64,000 nucleotides of DNA from Acanthosepion pharaonis (lineage: Eukaryota > Mollusca > Cephalopoda > Sepiida > Sepiidae), in assembly GCA_903632075.3 (NCBI GenBank), contig CAHIKZ030005642.1, forward strand, positions 113,501 through 177,500, in the 5' to 3' direction. The translations under genes and the position numbers were made by a program. Under the pieces are notes generated by a model. The model was not told the origin of the DNA. It ran no database searches and worked only from the letters and a program-made list of their open reading frames with translations. Below, piece by piece: positions 1 through 12,474 of the stretch. Every line of letters begins with the position of its first letter. The first letter of the stretch is position 1.

Positions 1-318
1 GTATTTACTTATTCTGTGTTGTTTCACTGAATTCAACACAGATAAATCCAAAGTAGTGATGAATATCACAAGCAATACCAGTGCCAGCGTCACCATGGAT
101 GGTGAACAACTGGGGGAATAGGGCAGGTCAATTTAAGGAACCTTGAATGTATTGCATGTAATTTGAAAGTTGGAGTTTCACATGATAAATAATGACACAA
201 TTTTTTTTCCAAATCATTACCATTTATTGAGGAAATGGGTTTAAATATTAAGTTTATGTTCAAAATCATAGCGTTGCAATTTTTATTCCAGTGATCAGCC
301 TTATAAAATTTATAATTT
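1..318. other. AT-rich stretch without recognisable feature
   Basis: No coding similarity or repeat structure was seen. Short open frames here look like chance in AT-rich DNA. Confidence 0.5.
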
Positions 319-521
319 ACTGAAGCTTTACAAATTTTATGCATGGCACAAGTACATTATTACTAAATCTTTGTGCCATCAAATAAGATTTTCATTTACT
401 TCAAAGGGAAGTTATACTGAACAATCTAGCTATATTAGGATGTAATATGTTATACAGTACAGAAATTTTAGTTCCATTTTCAATAAACAATGTAAATTTA
501 AAACATTTTGTCTTATAATTT
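319..521. repeat. Direct repeat, copy 1 (about 200 bp)
   Basis: This segment and 674-878 share an extended match that starts at ACTGAAGCTT, runs through a shared CTAAATCTTTGTGCCATCAA and ends near ACATTTTGT. Substitutions are scattered and the starts are 355 bp apart. The copies probably arose by local duplication or are two copies of an unnamed AT-rich repeat. No coding content. Confidence 0.8.
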
Positions 522-673
522 GATTAATTTTCGTAAAATTGAATTTATGAAACTGTGCTTGCAGAAGGTTTTTCAAATAATGAACTGTAAGTGGTTCTAA
601 TGAATGGAATGATGTGGGAATTGCCAAATTTACATGCACATTCGCAAGGTGTGAAAAGAGCTATTAAATTAAA

Positions 674-878
674 TACTGAAGCTTCACAAATTGTAAAAAG
701 GCACAAGCACATTATTACTAAATCTTTGTGCCATCAAATAAGACCTTCATTTACTTCAAAAGGAAATTAGACTGAAAAATTTAACTATATTATGGTGTAA
801 TATATTACACAGTGCTGTAGTTTTAGTGTGGTTTTCAATAAACAATGTAAATTTAAAACATTTTGTTTTATAATTTGT
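674..878. repeat. Direct repeat, copy 2 (about 200 bp)
   Basis: Second copy of the segment at 319-521, in the same orientation and roughly 85% similar by eye. Confidence 0.8.
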
Positions 879-1465
879 GCCCAGCAGTATTAATTATGTT
901 AATTTTCCATGTATTCTTTAGTAAAATTCATAGTAAAAAAAAAAAAGAAAAAGTTATTAATATCCAGAAGGAGCCTTACATAGGAGTGTTTCCCTTTTTA
1001 ATATTTTGAATTTAATGTAACTAAAAAACATTTCACATTTAAACTTGGCTTGATAAAGTTGGATTGATGAAATGCATCGGCAATGACTAAGAAATATATT
1101 TTCCAATTGTCTTCTTTTTTTATCCATACAATTTTATCTATTTTTTTTAAATATGACTGAACATATGGAAGATCTTATTCATTGAGTAGCTTTTTTGTTA
1201 TCTTTTGCAATTTTTTTTTTTTAAGTTTTTACTTATCAAATACAGTAAAAACTATTGCATATTTTGTTTGTGGTGATTATTTAGAATTCTAGTTTGAATA
1301 TATTTTCCATTCAATGTATCTAATACAAAAATATTAACTTTATTTGTATTTAGTCTTGAAATAGTAAAATTTTTATGTCACTTTGTAAGCAAAAACATGT
1401 GGAAATTAGATATTTCTCTACAGTTATAAAATTTAATGTAATTTCTCAAGAATTGGTAAAAGATA
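879..1465. other. AT-rich stretch without recognisable feature
   Basis: Homopolymer A and T runs only. No repeat or coding similarity seen. Confidence 0.5.
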
Positions 1466-1650
1466 TGAGGCATGGTGGAGTAATGGATAGCAGCTCGGAT
1501 TGAGGAATTGGAGAGCTGAGTTCGAATTCCAGTCAAATCCATTATATTCACTTACATGCTAATACCCTTGGGAAAGGTATGTATCCTCTTCTCTCCCGGC
1601 TTGGTTAGCAACTGGTCTATTGCAAAAAGAAATGGTTACCTACTGCAGGA
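1466..1650 (+). mobile_element. SINE-B copy (tRNA-derived)
   Basis: The head reads GGAGTAATGGATAGCAGCTC (A-box-like) and is followed by GAGTTCGAATTCC (B-box-like), the internal RNA polymerase III promoter layout of tRNA-derived SINEs. The body contains the family phrase TACCCTTGGGAAAGGTAT and a segment beginning CTCTCCCGGC. Related copies lie at 2771, 3990, 21260, 21805 and 48141. Confidence 0.7.
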
Positions 1651-1774
1651 AAAAATCTGCCTCGTCAGTCATGTATCAAAAGATACATGATTGCCTAAGT
1701 GTGTATCATGCATGGCACATAACTGACTGAATATAGTGAAATCAGATTGTCAGTACTTTTCACATGAAACTGCA

Positions 1775-2395
1775 GCTTTCACACCAAGTGCAATGTTGGA
1801 TTCTTAAAAAAAGTAAAAAAGCAACCTGCCCTACCAGAGGAAGTGTCCAGCTTCAAATACTTGGGAGCAACCCTGTCAAAAGATGGTACCTGCAATGCAG
1901 AAATCCACACACACAGATTGCCACAACCACAATAGTGATGGCCAGGCTGTAAAAGAAAATGGAAGAGCAACATAAGCTTCTATACCAAGTTCAAACTCTA
2001 CAAATCACTGGTTATATCCATCCTCCTCTATGGAGTGTGAGAATTGGATACTCTTGGTTGAGGCAGGAAAAAGGATCCAGGTGAAAAAATGCTTGAGAAA
2101 GCTCCCCAGCATCTCTTACTGGAGCACAAAACCAATGACTATGTATGGAGCAAGGTTTGGTCACATCATACAGTAAAAGAGCCTCTGCAAGACCATCATA
2201 CAAGGCATTGGTGATGGTGGATACAAGTGGTGATGGCGACACAAGAGCTCGTCAGACAACGTCAAAAAGTGGACATGACAAAGCCGGATTACCCAAGAGT
2301 CACTGCCAACAGGTCATTCTAGAGGTGGTTGTGTGTGTCATCTGCCCTTAGGTACCCTCTCCTGATGATAGAAGTAGTCAAGGGACTGATGATGA
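1775..2395 (+). pseudogene. LINE-R reverse transcriptase C-terminal remnant
   Basis: Broken reading frames on this strand resemble the region after the reverse transcriptase of RTE-like non-LTR elements. A stretch near 1850-1905 reads YLGATLSKDGTCNAEIH-like across frames, the characteristic YLG block. Near 2008-2035 there is an ILLYG-like block where such elements usually have LLYGCETW. Several stops and frameshifts make it a dead, 5'-truncated copy. The retained end is the 3' part, as expected from incomplete target-primed reverse transcription. Clade assignment is approximate. Confidence 0.55.
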
Positions 2396-2599
2396 TAATT
2401 TACACACTCACTCTTCTCTAAATAACCTTGCTGACATGCCAGTGACAAAACATTTTTCTCAAGATATCTGTTGATGGAGCAGGATTCAAGCAGAAGTGGA
2501 TTTATGGCAATGCTATAAAAATGATATCATCAAGTAATTTATCATGATTGTATATTTCATTTATTGTTTCAGTAACTATCAACCTTACGGATATGCAGA

Positions 2600-2770
2600 T
2601 AATGTAGCAGGTACAGGCATGGAAAGTGGATTCAGCAGCCTGAGTTTGAATTAAAGCCTAGCCTGCTGCATTCACTTTCACATAAATGGTCTGGTGAAAT
2701 GTATGAAACTTTGGCTACTCCCTCCTCACTATAGATTAAATAGTAGGGCAAATTGGACCCTCTAGCTTGG
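2600..2770 (+). mobile_element. Degenerate SINE-B-like copy
   Basis: Contains GCAGCCTGAGTTTGAATTAA (degraded B box), a CATTCACTTTCACATAAAT body and TAAATAGTAGGGCAAATTGG, all of which align with the SINE-B copy directly downstream. It forms a tandem SINE pair with that copy. Confidence 0.5.
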
Positions 2771-2965
2771 GATGTGTGGGTGGTGTGATGGATAGCAGCT
2801 CAGAATGAGAAACCAAGTTCAAATTCAAGTCAGGTTCATTGCATTCAATTATGCACAAATACCCTTGGGAAAGGTATTAATCCATCTTGTCCTCCCCCAG
2901 CTATGGTTTAAATAGTAGGTCCAACTGGGATCAGTAGCCATGGTTGGTAATCATTCTAGAAGAAA
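2771..2965 (+). mobile_element. SINE-B copy (tRNA-derived)
   Basis: The head GTGATGGATAGCAGCTCAGA and the B-box-like CCAAGTTCAAATTC are followed by the family body (ACCCTTGGGAAAGGTATT, TTTAAATAGTAGGTCCAACT and GGTTGGTAATCATTCTAG). This is the fullest SINE-B body in the window. Confidence 0.7.
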
Positions 2966-3989
2966 GTTCTAAATTCAAAACTGGTTGAGCATGGCGCTAC
3001 AAACTCCATCTTGTAAAGACGACAATTTACTATAGAAACCAGAGCAGCAATGCCTAGTGCGTTGAGAAATGTGGCCCCATGCTCCTCAGAAAGTCTACAG
3101 GACTTGAGTGAGTGAGTCTTGGCTGGCAGCCAGTCTAAGAGAAGAACACTCTGAATTCCAAACTCTGGAGAAAACAATGCAAAACCAATTTATTATCTTT
3201 TCCAAGAAAGGATGGCAAGTCAAAGATAAAGAAAACAAAAGTACAAAACCAGAATATAGCTTGAAGAACACATGCTGAAATTAACTGTCAAACAAAACAA
3301 GTTGTATAAATCCTTTTAAGTGGACAGCTTTTATTTTTTAAATTTATCAATGATCCACTTTAATGAGAGTTGCCTGAAAAGCTGGCTGCTTAAGCGGCAT
3401 TATACCACCTGTTTGTTTTGACAGTTAATTTCAAAATGTCTCCTCTTGTTCAACTTATATTTAAATAAAGAAAAGAAATCTGGTGAGAGTTATTATCATG
3501 TATATTATGAAGGCACATGGTATTAAAGAAAAAGCTTATCAATTCCAAAGTAATCTAAGACTGTCAACATTTCTAAGACAATTTTATCTGATCCTGCCGT
3601 TTTGTTTCTCTTCATCTTAGACACACTGTTCTTGCTTCAGATTTTAGTACCGTGAGTCCTTTTTTTTTTTTTTTTTAATCTATTGGAAGTCCAGCTCCTC
3701 TACTGTTAAAGAGCTCTCCTCTGTAATCTTTTCATCTTTGTAGTAGCTTTTCTTTTTCCATAATAATAACTGGACTTATTTAGATTTTATACACACTAGT
3801 GAAGAGCCTGTTTTCTGCCATGCTTTTGTGCATATCTGATGATTCTGTGCTTTTTTTGATCTCTGTATATTTCCAATTTATTCATACTTCCTTTGCTTGT
3901 TTGAATCAATCTCTGGTAGGTTTTATTATTTATACTTACATATGCTACACTGTTTCTTGTAATTACCCGCTGCTTCACTTTCATTGGAA
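2966..3989. other. AT-rich stretch without recognisable feature
   Basis: A 16-base T run lies near 3661. No coding similarity was recognised. The overlapping opposite-strand frames at 3796-4005 look like chance. Confidence 0.4.
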
Positions 3990-4200
3990 CATTCTGGTCG
4001 TGTAAGGGTTAACAGCTGGGAATGAAAAATTGGCGAGACAAGTTGGAATTCCAAGCAAGTTTGTTACATTCACTTAGTGAATCTATCTTTTCTTCTCTCC
4101 CAGTTGTGGGTTAAATAACAGTAGACTGAACTGTCTAGCCATGACTGGCAACCATTCTAGGTGAAGGACAACTCTGATTTAAAAACTCATCCACCTGAAG
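3990..4200 (+). mobile_element. SINE-B copy, degraded head
   Basis: The degraded A-box region GTGTAAGGGTTAACAGCTGG and AGTTGGAATTCC are followed by the SINE-B body (TTCTTCTCTCCCAGTTGTGG, TTAAATAACAGTAGACTGAA, GGCAACCATTCTAGGTGAAG). Confidence 0.6.
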
Positions 4201-4220
4201 CTGTATAAATATAGATATGG

Positions 4221-4573
4221 TAATGGTAATATTAGCTGTTTCCTTGCAAGGAAACATTTGGTATTCATCAAGCAGCCAGTGCTACTCAAGTTATAATTTT
4301 TTCCACTCCTTCGTCATTGAATATTGATCAAAGTATAGTAGTATCTGTTCACATCTGTAATAGTAATATTAGTCATTTCCTTATAAGGAAACATTTGGCA
4401 TTCACTGGACAAGGAACCAATTTACTCAAGTTATGCTTTTCTTTACTCTCTGGTCATTGGGCTGAGATCAAAGTTTAGTATCTGTTCTCATTTCTAATGG
4501 TAAATTACACTCTTTCCTTAGGTAGAAACATTTGGCATTCATTGACTGAGCAATCAATTCTACTGTCACTTAG
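4221..4573. repeat. Tandem repeat, 137-bp unit, about 2.6 copies
   Basis: Units start at 4221, 4358 and 4495, each beginning TAAT(G/A)GTAA. Each contains GAAACATTTGG(T/C)ATTCA; units 1 and 2 also share TACTCAAGTTAT, and these two end with TAGTATCTGTTC. The third unit is cut short. The unit length is constant and the units have diverged, so this is an old satellite-like array. Confidence 0.8.
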
Positions 4574-6076
4574 AATTTATAAAATCTTTCTCTGAAAGCA
4601 GCTTTTCAAGAAAATAGGTTTCTCTTGTCCTTTAACAGATATTGATCTTTTCAGTCTTGATGCGGTTTCCTTTCTAACCTTTTGTTTGAAGTAGTGTAGA
4701 ATGTTAACATTTTGATTATTTTCTTTTTGAGTTATGTGTGATGTCCATTTTAGTTGTTACTGCTGTTGAAACTCCTCTGGTGATATGGTTTCTGTGATGC
4801 TGTACAGTTCTTTGTGATTAACATATTTTCCGGCTTACAAAACACACTTTTTCCATAAAAAATACCCTGAAAATATATGTACGTCTTCCAAGATGAATGT
4901 AAAGCAACACTCTGGCTCAAGTAAGTTTGGACAGTCACCAAATTGACTTGACCAATAGGGACGTGGATTTGTATGTTTAGTCATTACACTATAATGTTAG
5001 CTATCTAATTCAGCCTTTTATATGATGTAACCTCAGTACTTAGCTGTTACAAGTATTTCCAAGACTATAAACTTTCCTTCGTGGAGCTGAGCCATAATCT
5101 TAAACATGCTCCGTTTCCTAGCAGCGGCGGGAGCCTTTCTTCTCTTGACTAGTATGTCATTGCCATACAAACAAAATTAATCATTAATGTAAACAATACG
5201 TGGCACCAGTATGTGAGGGACACATGGTGAATATGTTGTTGCATGAGAATGACATTTTTTTTCTTAGAAATTTCAGTCCAATATTAGGGTGTGTCTTCCA
5301 AGCTGCAGTGTCTTGTAAGACAGAAAATATGGCATATTGTATCAATCTATGAGGTTCAAATAGGACAGTCTCCTCTAGAAAACAAAAATCACAAAATATT
5401 TCAACAGTGATGGATAATCCCTTGATTATCCAAGATGCTGTTGACAACAATGAGCAATGGGCACAATGAAGCTGTCATGTATCATGTCTCCGTCATTGAG
5501 ATTCTCATCCACATGTTTTACTTTTGTCTTTCCTTAATTCACAGATTTGTTTCTTTTGCTGTTTAACTTGGGCTACCTTTAAACTGTTCTTTTATTACCA
5601 ATCTCCGACATATTCCAAAGAATTATAATCTATACTACATATTAAAGTTACATTGAAATCATCTGTGCACATAAAAACTTAACTCAAATTAATTTCCACT
5701 ACCCCAAAATTGGTACAGTGGGCATGAATGGGTTCAATGTAGAATCCCATAATTACAAATGCATTTTTATAAACCTATAATACATACCAGATTTTTTAGT
5801 GGCCTATAATTATTAATTGGTAAAAGGAAAAATACAAATTGATTTTTAAAAAAATTAGGGATGATGGTAAGAGAGAGCTATGTGGAAGAATTTTCTTGAT
5901 AGGCATTTTCAAATTATATCAGAAATTTGACACCAGAGTAAAAAAAAAAAAACTATGTAAGATATCATTTTGTTTCTGCTAGCTGAAAGCAGAATGGCAA
6001 AACTTCTGATATACAATGATGATTCAGATTCCATTTTTTCAAATAACTTTTATTTCTTGCTCCCATTTGATTAAAA
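4574..6076. other. AT-rich stretch without recognisable feature
   Basis: Nothing beyond short open frames without recognisable similarity (for example 5184-5450 on the minus strand). An A run lies at 5941-5952. Confidence 0.4.
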
Positions 6077-6109
6077 TTGTATAGTTTATTATTAACAGTA
6101 CATCAATTT

Positions 6110-6284
6110 GAGGTTTTATATATATATATGTATGTGTGTGTGTGTAAACCTAAGTATGTGTCTGCTTGTATGTGTATATGTTTATATATATGTGTGTGTG
6201 TGTGTGCTTATATATGTGTATATGTTGATATGTATATATGGGTATTTATACATGTTTATATATATATGTGGGTGTAGGTCTTTG

Positions 6285-6315
<31 letters not shown>

Positions 6316-6472
6316 CTTAGTGTCTTGGAATGTATCATCAATACTTTACAGTCCTTTATCATCACTAAGATAATATTGTTTGAATATGTGTATGTTTATG
6401 TATGAATATGTGTATTTGTGTATATATATATGTGTGTGTGTGTATGTTTATGTTTGCATTTGTATCTGTTTT

Positions 6473-6506
<34 letters not shown>

Positions 6507-6746
6507 TGTTTGTATATATGTATGTGTGTACATAAATATGTTTGTGTGTTTCTGTATATATATGTTTGGTTTGTTAACTTTTTATGTTGATGTGTGGGTT
6601 GATATATTTAAGCTTGCTTCTGTATTTGCATATATGCATATACGTAAGCAGGTATGTGCATATATGATTATATATATGTATATAGGTATATGTGTATATA
6701 TTTGTCTGTGGGTATGCTTTTCTATGTTTCTGTCTATAGTGAAGAA

Positions 6747-6815
<69 letters not shown>

Positions 6816-7400
6816 CTGTATGTATTTTATTTTCTTTCACATATTGTTATATTTTTGTATTCATGTATGTGCACTATTGCATATATATGTATATATGAAA
6901 TATTTATATATTTGTTGTGTGTTTGGAGTTTTCTTTTTTATATATTAGATGGTGTTATTTTTATGCGTATATATCTATTTTTCTGTCCATGTCTATATGT
7001 ATTTGTGTCCTTTTTTTCCATAATGTTTGTTATTCTGTTTGCCCATGTTGAATTTTATCTATTTTACCATTTTTATCTATGTATCTTTGCCTGTATAAGT
7101 TATATTTTAATAAGAGGTTAGAATTCATTTAATAACACTTTCAAACTGGAATATTTCTTGGTGGGTGTATCAGCGTGTCTTTGTCAATGTATGTGTGTGT
7201 ATGTATGTGTCTTTGTCACAGTGTCAGTGTGTATTGGTCACTTGTGTGTACCTTTTATTGTGTATGTATGTTGTGTTTTTTTTTATGGGTTGCGGAGATA
7301 TTTCCCGTCTCGTCACTTTTTTGTGTATTTATATATCTAAATACGTCAGCGTGTTTATGTATTATAATCTGATTGTGTATGTATTGTCTTTTGCAAAATT
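6110..7400. repeat. TG/TA microsatellite and minisatellite field
   Basis: About 1.3 kb dominated by TATATG, TGTGTG, TATGTA and pure TA blocks (for example 6290-6315, 6477-6497 and 6758-6810). Purine-pyrimidine alternation and low complexity open several frames of up to 176 codons that encode only Tyr/Ile/Val/Cys-rich polymers. They are not genes. The AT-to-ATGT drift suggests slippage followed by point mutation. Confidence 0.9.
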
Positions 7401-7744
7401 TCATCCTCCCTTGCCTATGTTTCTGCTTCAAATGTATCTATGTTGTCATGAAGTTCAGAGCAGCATTTGATCTTAACGTTTATTCCAACTTAATTTCAAT
7501 AAAAACAAAATAAATAGAAAAACATATGTATTTTTTTCCCCAGTTTCTTCTTTAAATAATTTTAAACTTAATATAGATTAAATTTAAAATTGGTAATTTT
7601 TTTATTTTAAATTTTATAGTATAATTTAATATTTATTAGTTAGAAGGAATTCTACTTTAGTCTAATCCCAACATTAAATAATTATTATAACCTAAAAGTC
7701 CGTTGTCAAGTTTTTTGAATTCCCATATATTTGTATTTTGATTG
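7401..7744. other. AT-rich stretch without recognisable feature
   Basis: T- and A-rich sequence. Nothing recognised. Confidence 0.4.
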
Positions 7745-7933
7745 GTTGTTCCAGCTTATGTAACAGCGTCTCCACTTGCGAGGGATGTTTGATTGATTTG
7801 AACTTTTTAAAACCTTTTATTCTACATTGAACACCATCACTTGATAAGACACCAGAAGTGTTGAAACAAAATGGCTATTTTTGTAGTGATTTTATAACAT
7901 GTTTGTTATAACTTTCAAATAAATAATTATATA

Positions 7934-7935
<2 letters not shown>
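7745..7935. repeat. Repeat-E copy with one terminal arm
   Basis: Contains AACACCATCACTTGATAAGA followed by TTGAAACAAAATGGCTATTT, then a TTATAACTTTCAAATAAAT end that runs into TA repeats. The same terminal unit is present at 53167-53337, where it has been duplicated in inverted orientation. The family is unknown to me. Confidence 0.6.

Positions 7936-7969
<34 letters not shown>
7929..7969. repeat. (TA)n microsatellite
   Basis: TA dinucleotide run attached to the end of the repeat-E copy, as at 53334. Confidence 0.9.
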
Positions 7970-7971
<2 letters not shown>

Positions 7972-8171
7972 GTCATTTCCCCACCTAGCAACTGCAATTT
8001 TAATCATTTACACAAAGTCATTTCATGAGGATTCTCAGTGTCAAAGTATTAGTATAAAAAGCATGGAATCCAGTGTTCAGCAAATTGTCACTCAGTATCA
8101 GACCATACTTTTTTCATAATTAATATTTGATTTTATGATAGGCATTAATGGGTTAATATGCAAGAAAGCAA

Positions 8172-8196
8172 TAATATATATATATATATATATATA
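8172..8196. repeat. (TA)n microsatellite
   Basis: Short pure TA run just before the first unit of a duplicated segment. Confidence 0.9.
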
Positions 8197-8197
8197 A

Positions 8198-8420
8198 ATT
8201 AATATGTATTTGGGTAACAAGCTTTTTTTTTTTAAACATCCTTCATTAATATGATGAACAAAGAAATTTGATTAATTTTTTTTATTTAGTTTTTCCAGCA
8301 TCCTTACATTTTTCGTTTTCGGAGCGAGGGAGTACAAAAACTGTTCATACCATCCATATTGTCCCAAGTGCTTTCAGCTACTCCCTTAGCCATTTTTAAG
8401 GGTGTTTTGTTTTGGTGTTG

Positions 8421-8457
<37 letters not shown>

Positions 8458-8666
8458 TAATGGATATTGAGGTATCAACCCTTCTTTTAAATATCTTTTG
8501 TTAAATATAATGGACAAGGAAAATTTTAATTTTTTTATTTATTCTTTCTAGCATTCTTACATTTTTCCTTTTGGTGGGAATGAGAGAATATAAAAACTGT
8601 CCATACTGTCCACTGTCCCAAGCACTTTTGGCTACTTCCTTAGCCATGTTCAAAAGTTTTTTCTGT
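8198..8666. repeat. Two diverged direct repeats separated by a (TA)n run
   Basis: 8198-8410 and 8455-8666 share a TTTTTTATTTA tract, AGCATYCTTACATTTTTC, ACAAAAACTGT/ATAAAAACTGT, TGTCCCAAG and TTAGCCAT in the same order. The TA run at 8421-8453 separates them. TA runs precede both units, so the TA block is probably part of the repeating unit. Confidence 0.7.
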
Positions 8667-9699
8667 GGCCCCTATGCAAATTTTTTAATCTGTGTTAATA
8701 TTATTATTTACAATAGCTTTGCAAATTATGTTTTAATATGAGAGTGGATCATTAAGTCTGTAGTCAGATACAATTATTACCTGTCCTAAGATTTTTCTCT
8801 GTATAATGTTTGGTCTGCATGATTAATATTTTAAAAATAAAAGTAATTTCTGTGAACTTATTGCTGTACATAAATATAAGAATTTCTATGTGTATTATTT
8901 TTTATTAATTACAAAAATATGCCACTTAAAGTATCAAATGGTAGAGATAGTTGTGCACTGGATGATTTTGCACATCCCCTGCACTTGCAAAAGTGGACAT
9001 AGCCAGATGACATGACAGATAAAGAAGTAATTTATCTGTGGTAGTGTAGATAAAACAGATATGAGATGTACACAGGATTTAACACTATTGATTGTTAGAA
9101 TTCAAAAATATGGAACTCCAGGTTTTTCTCAGACAGTAGTAAAATGATATTTCAAGAATATGTGAATTCTGTGCAGACATCAATGGCACAGGACAACTGC
9201 CAGCACCTGCAGGCAATGCAAGAACAGAAGTATCAGCTATTAACAGGGATGGTAACTCACCATGTTGTATTCAATCATTGCTCAATTAAATATTGAGATT
9301 TCTTATTAGTTACATGACTGTACTGTACACATTGGATTCCATAGGATTTTATAGTTGTCAATCCACAAATGTACTATTATTGATACCACAATATTGGATA
9401 CTACACCTCATCTGGACCAGAAAACATTAACATTGTACTTTGAAAACCTGACGCCATGTGCCTTGGTCAGAAAGATCTTATTTCCAGTTTTTTTTTCCAG
9501 TAGAAAGTCAAGATTTTGTGTGAAGAAAACTCCATCTAGATCCAGACTTTCAGCAGAGTGTTTTGCAATCTAGTTCCAACTCTGTAAAAGTTTTGCTGAA
9601 ATTTGCCAAATTGGAGGTGGCCTAGATCAATGTGACATACAGAGACACTTTTTGCAGACCATTTACATTGCTTCCCAGTGGTGAGGAATTGTTCTGCAA
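8667..9699. other. Stretch without recognisable feature
   Basis: AT-rich. The open frames at 9355-9730 show no similarity I recognise. The right part may be a decayed upstream extension of the LINE fragment that follows. Confidence 0.4.
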
Positions 9700-10330
9700 A
9701 AATAGCACAAAACTGATTCCAGAAATACACAGATGATTTCAGCAGACACCATGACAGTACTCAAAAACAAGAAACAAAAATGATAGACACATTAATTATA
9801 AAACTTTTAAACAGAATAGAATATTTGTCAATGCATAAAATATCATCTTCTGCTAGATACGTAGCCATAAAACCATCAAGGGCAATGATAGGGCTGATTT
9901 GGCAGCAAAAAAGGATCAACCTCCAAAAGTAGTTCAAACACCAAGATCTTCTACACAGACCTCAAATCAACTATTAACACATTTATTAAAGAAGAAGGAG
10001 AGAAAAATATGCTCTCGCTGCCCAAATAACAAATTATACAGCATCAACCCTACTATAGAAGAATGGCATTAAATGCAAAAAACATGGAAAGATGAAGTAA
10101 TAATGTGCAGATTTCATATCAGACACTCCATGATAACACATTCTTATATTGTAAAACAAGAGCCACCTCCAATCTGTACAGCTTACCAAGAACTATACAC
10201 AATAAAACAATTGTACAAATTGTAGTAATTTCGGCCAAATCCGTTTAAAATATTACTGAACAACCAACATAAAAGAACACTTTCAGAACATTGATCCATA
10301 TAATATACTGAAAAAAAATCAAACTGTATT
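9700..10330 (+). pseudogene. LINE-I RNase H and C-terminal remnant
   Basis: Broken frames read IKGNDRADLAAKK-like near 9878-9915 (the RNase H GNxxADxxAK block) and then TDLKSTINTFIKEE-like near 9957-9995. Near 10110-10200 the sequence reads CRFHIRHSMITHSYIV-like and CTAYQELYTIK-like. This order matches the antisense LINE-I at 59900-60530. RNase H-bearing ORF2 C-termini are typical of I-superfamily LINEs. The copy is 5'-truncated, with many stops. Confidence 0.6.
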
Positions 10331-11609
10331 CCAAAATATAACTTCAACAAGACTACAACATAAAAAACACATACCACTGCCTCTAGATGATTATCATCTA
10401 CCATGTATTCAATTGTGAAAGCAGAATAACATATTTTTACTACTTCCAAGCAGCCCAAAAAAATTTCAGCATTAAATGACCCATAAGGAGTTGAAATGCC
10501 ATTAAACAAACAAATCTCTCAATCAATCCAGGGAGGAGTGTGAACCAGGTGATAGATGAGTCTATCTGCTTCTATAAGACTGTTGAGAAATATATTCATT
10601 ATACAAAGCCACTAAAGATTATAGGATTTAGGTCTGAATTTCTGGGATTATTTACATCATTCACAGTCAGACTAATGTCCTCATCTTTGTTGTTATTATC
10701 CCTTGAGAACAAAACAAGCTGATCAGTTTGTGCAATAGGTATTGATTAAGAGATGCCATGGGTAGGCATGGATGGAAAAAAGCCAAGTTTTCATGGCCAA
10801 ATGCCATTGATCCTGACAACTTCAGTGGTGCAATCCACACCAATACCAAAAGTATTACTACTACCACCATCATTATTAATGCATATGCTCATACAGAAAT
10901 GACTCTACGAGTACTCCTGCGATACCTCATTTCCCACTCTGTAAATGGTTGGTTAGATGTTTTTCTGCTGTAAGAGAAAAAAAAATGCAACAGATTGGTA
11001 TGTTGGTTGTTTGTGTTTAGCAGCATATCAAACTCTATCTGTTACTTAATGCTGAAATCTAAATATTTTGTACACAATTTTTTTCTATTGAATAACTAGA
11101 CTAGTGCTTTGCTGTGTTGTAAGATCTTTAGTCCCAGAGGTTAGAAAAGCTGGTATATGTGTAGCAAGCTGGAATGTTCTATTCTGTCACTTAGACAATC
11201 CCATTCTCTGAGTCCCGGTTAGCTGCTGGTTCTAGTGTGGATATTGTGATAGATAAATATCCATCATTCACCATTATGTTTGCTTGAGTACAGAACTGGG
11301 TTAAATTACAGTTCACTCACCCATCTGCCAACTGGATGCTAGTTTGGAACCTTCCTGTGAAGATGAGTATTGCATTGATTCTATAGCTTCAATTACAGAT
11401 ATTTTGTATATTTTATACTTTCAGAGCAAACATATATTTTTCAGCTATATAGATTGTAGATAACATGTATTCCTGGTAATTTTACTATAAAAATGTATTT
11501 TTATACTATAGTTCCTGTATTGTCATTTTGCTATAAAAGTATATTACTAGTGGTCATTTTTTTATAAATATATTTCTGGTATTTTTATCATAATGTATTT
11601 TTGTATTCA
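10331..11609. other. Stretch without recognisable feature
   Basis: Mostly unrecognised AT-rich sequence. 11020-11090 shares AATCTAAATATTTTG and 11470-11560 shares TGGTAATTTT(A/G)CTATAAA with 47640-47790, so decayed repeat-F material is present. Confidence 0.4.
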
Positions 11610-12405
11610 TCATTATTGGCACAACTGAGCTGAAGGTGGTCTATCAGTTTACCCACCTTTGATGTACCATCATGTTAGATGCTGGGATCAACAAGGAGGT
11701 TGATATCAGACAGGCACAGACAAGCATTGCATTTGGCAGACTGTACAAATGTGTGCAATACAACAGACACCTGAAGAAGGGCACTAAGATAAAAGTGTAT
11801 AGAGCTATCAACCTCGTCACTCCTATATGAGTCAGAGTCAGGGGTCACTTACTGACACCACCTGCAACTCCTCAAATGGTTCTACCAGCGCTGCCTCCTC
11901 ACAATGCTTAACATCCACTGGAGTGACTTCATCACCAATACTGAAGTCCTTGAAAAGGTGAAAATCACCAGTATTGAGGCCATGCTGCTTAAGCCCCAGC
12001 TATGCTGGGCTGGATATGTTTCCAGGATGGAGAATCATCACCAGCTTAAAATTTTATTGTATGGTGAGCTCACCAATAGCTATCACGGCAGAGGAACAAG
12101 CACCAAAGAAGCAATTTAAAGATTGCCAAAAAAAATCCTCTGGTGCCTGTCACATCAACTATTGCCAATGGTCAACCCTAGTTGAGAACTGTGACACCTG
12201 GTGTCTCATCACCAACTATGCTGTCTCGTCCTTTGAAAATACCTGCAGGGCCAATCTCAGATACAAGAGAAAGTACTGCAACACTATGCCATCAAATCCA
12301 GGCCAGAATTTCAGCTGCAACTACTGTGACCATGTATCCTTGTTTTGCATTGGACTCAATAGTCATAAACGTGCCTGCAATCGATGTAAACAGTCTCCCT
12401 CTTGA
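11610..12405 (+). pseudogene. LINE-R C-terminal remnant ending in a C2H2 finger
   Basis: Frames read INKEVDIRQAQTSIAFGRL-like at about 11690-11740, VLEKVKITSIEAM at 11944-11985, and WAGYVSRM at about 12009-12030. These are the usual C-terminal blocks of RTE-like ORF2 proteins (FGRL, then an RWxGHVxRM equivalent). The last open frame (11974-12405) ends with CNYCDHVSLFCIGLNSHKRAC, a C-x2-C...H finger-like block, which matches the terminal zinc finger of this LINE group. Frameshifts separate the blocks. It is a relic, not a gene. Confidence 0.6.
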
Positions 12406-12474
12406 TCTTTGTTCTGCAAAGCCAAGCCAGAATGATGATTTTTGTATTTTGTGAACTGCCAGACAAAAATCAAA

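Noticed and set aside
6077..7121. Long open frames (up to 176 codons) on both strands
   Set aside because: They come from TG/TA microsatellites and encode Tyr/Ile/Val/Cys polymers with no domain.
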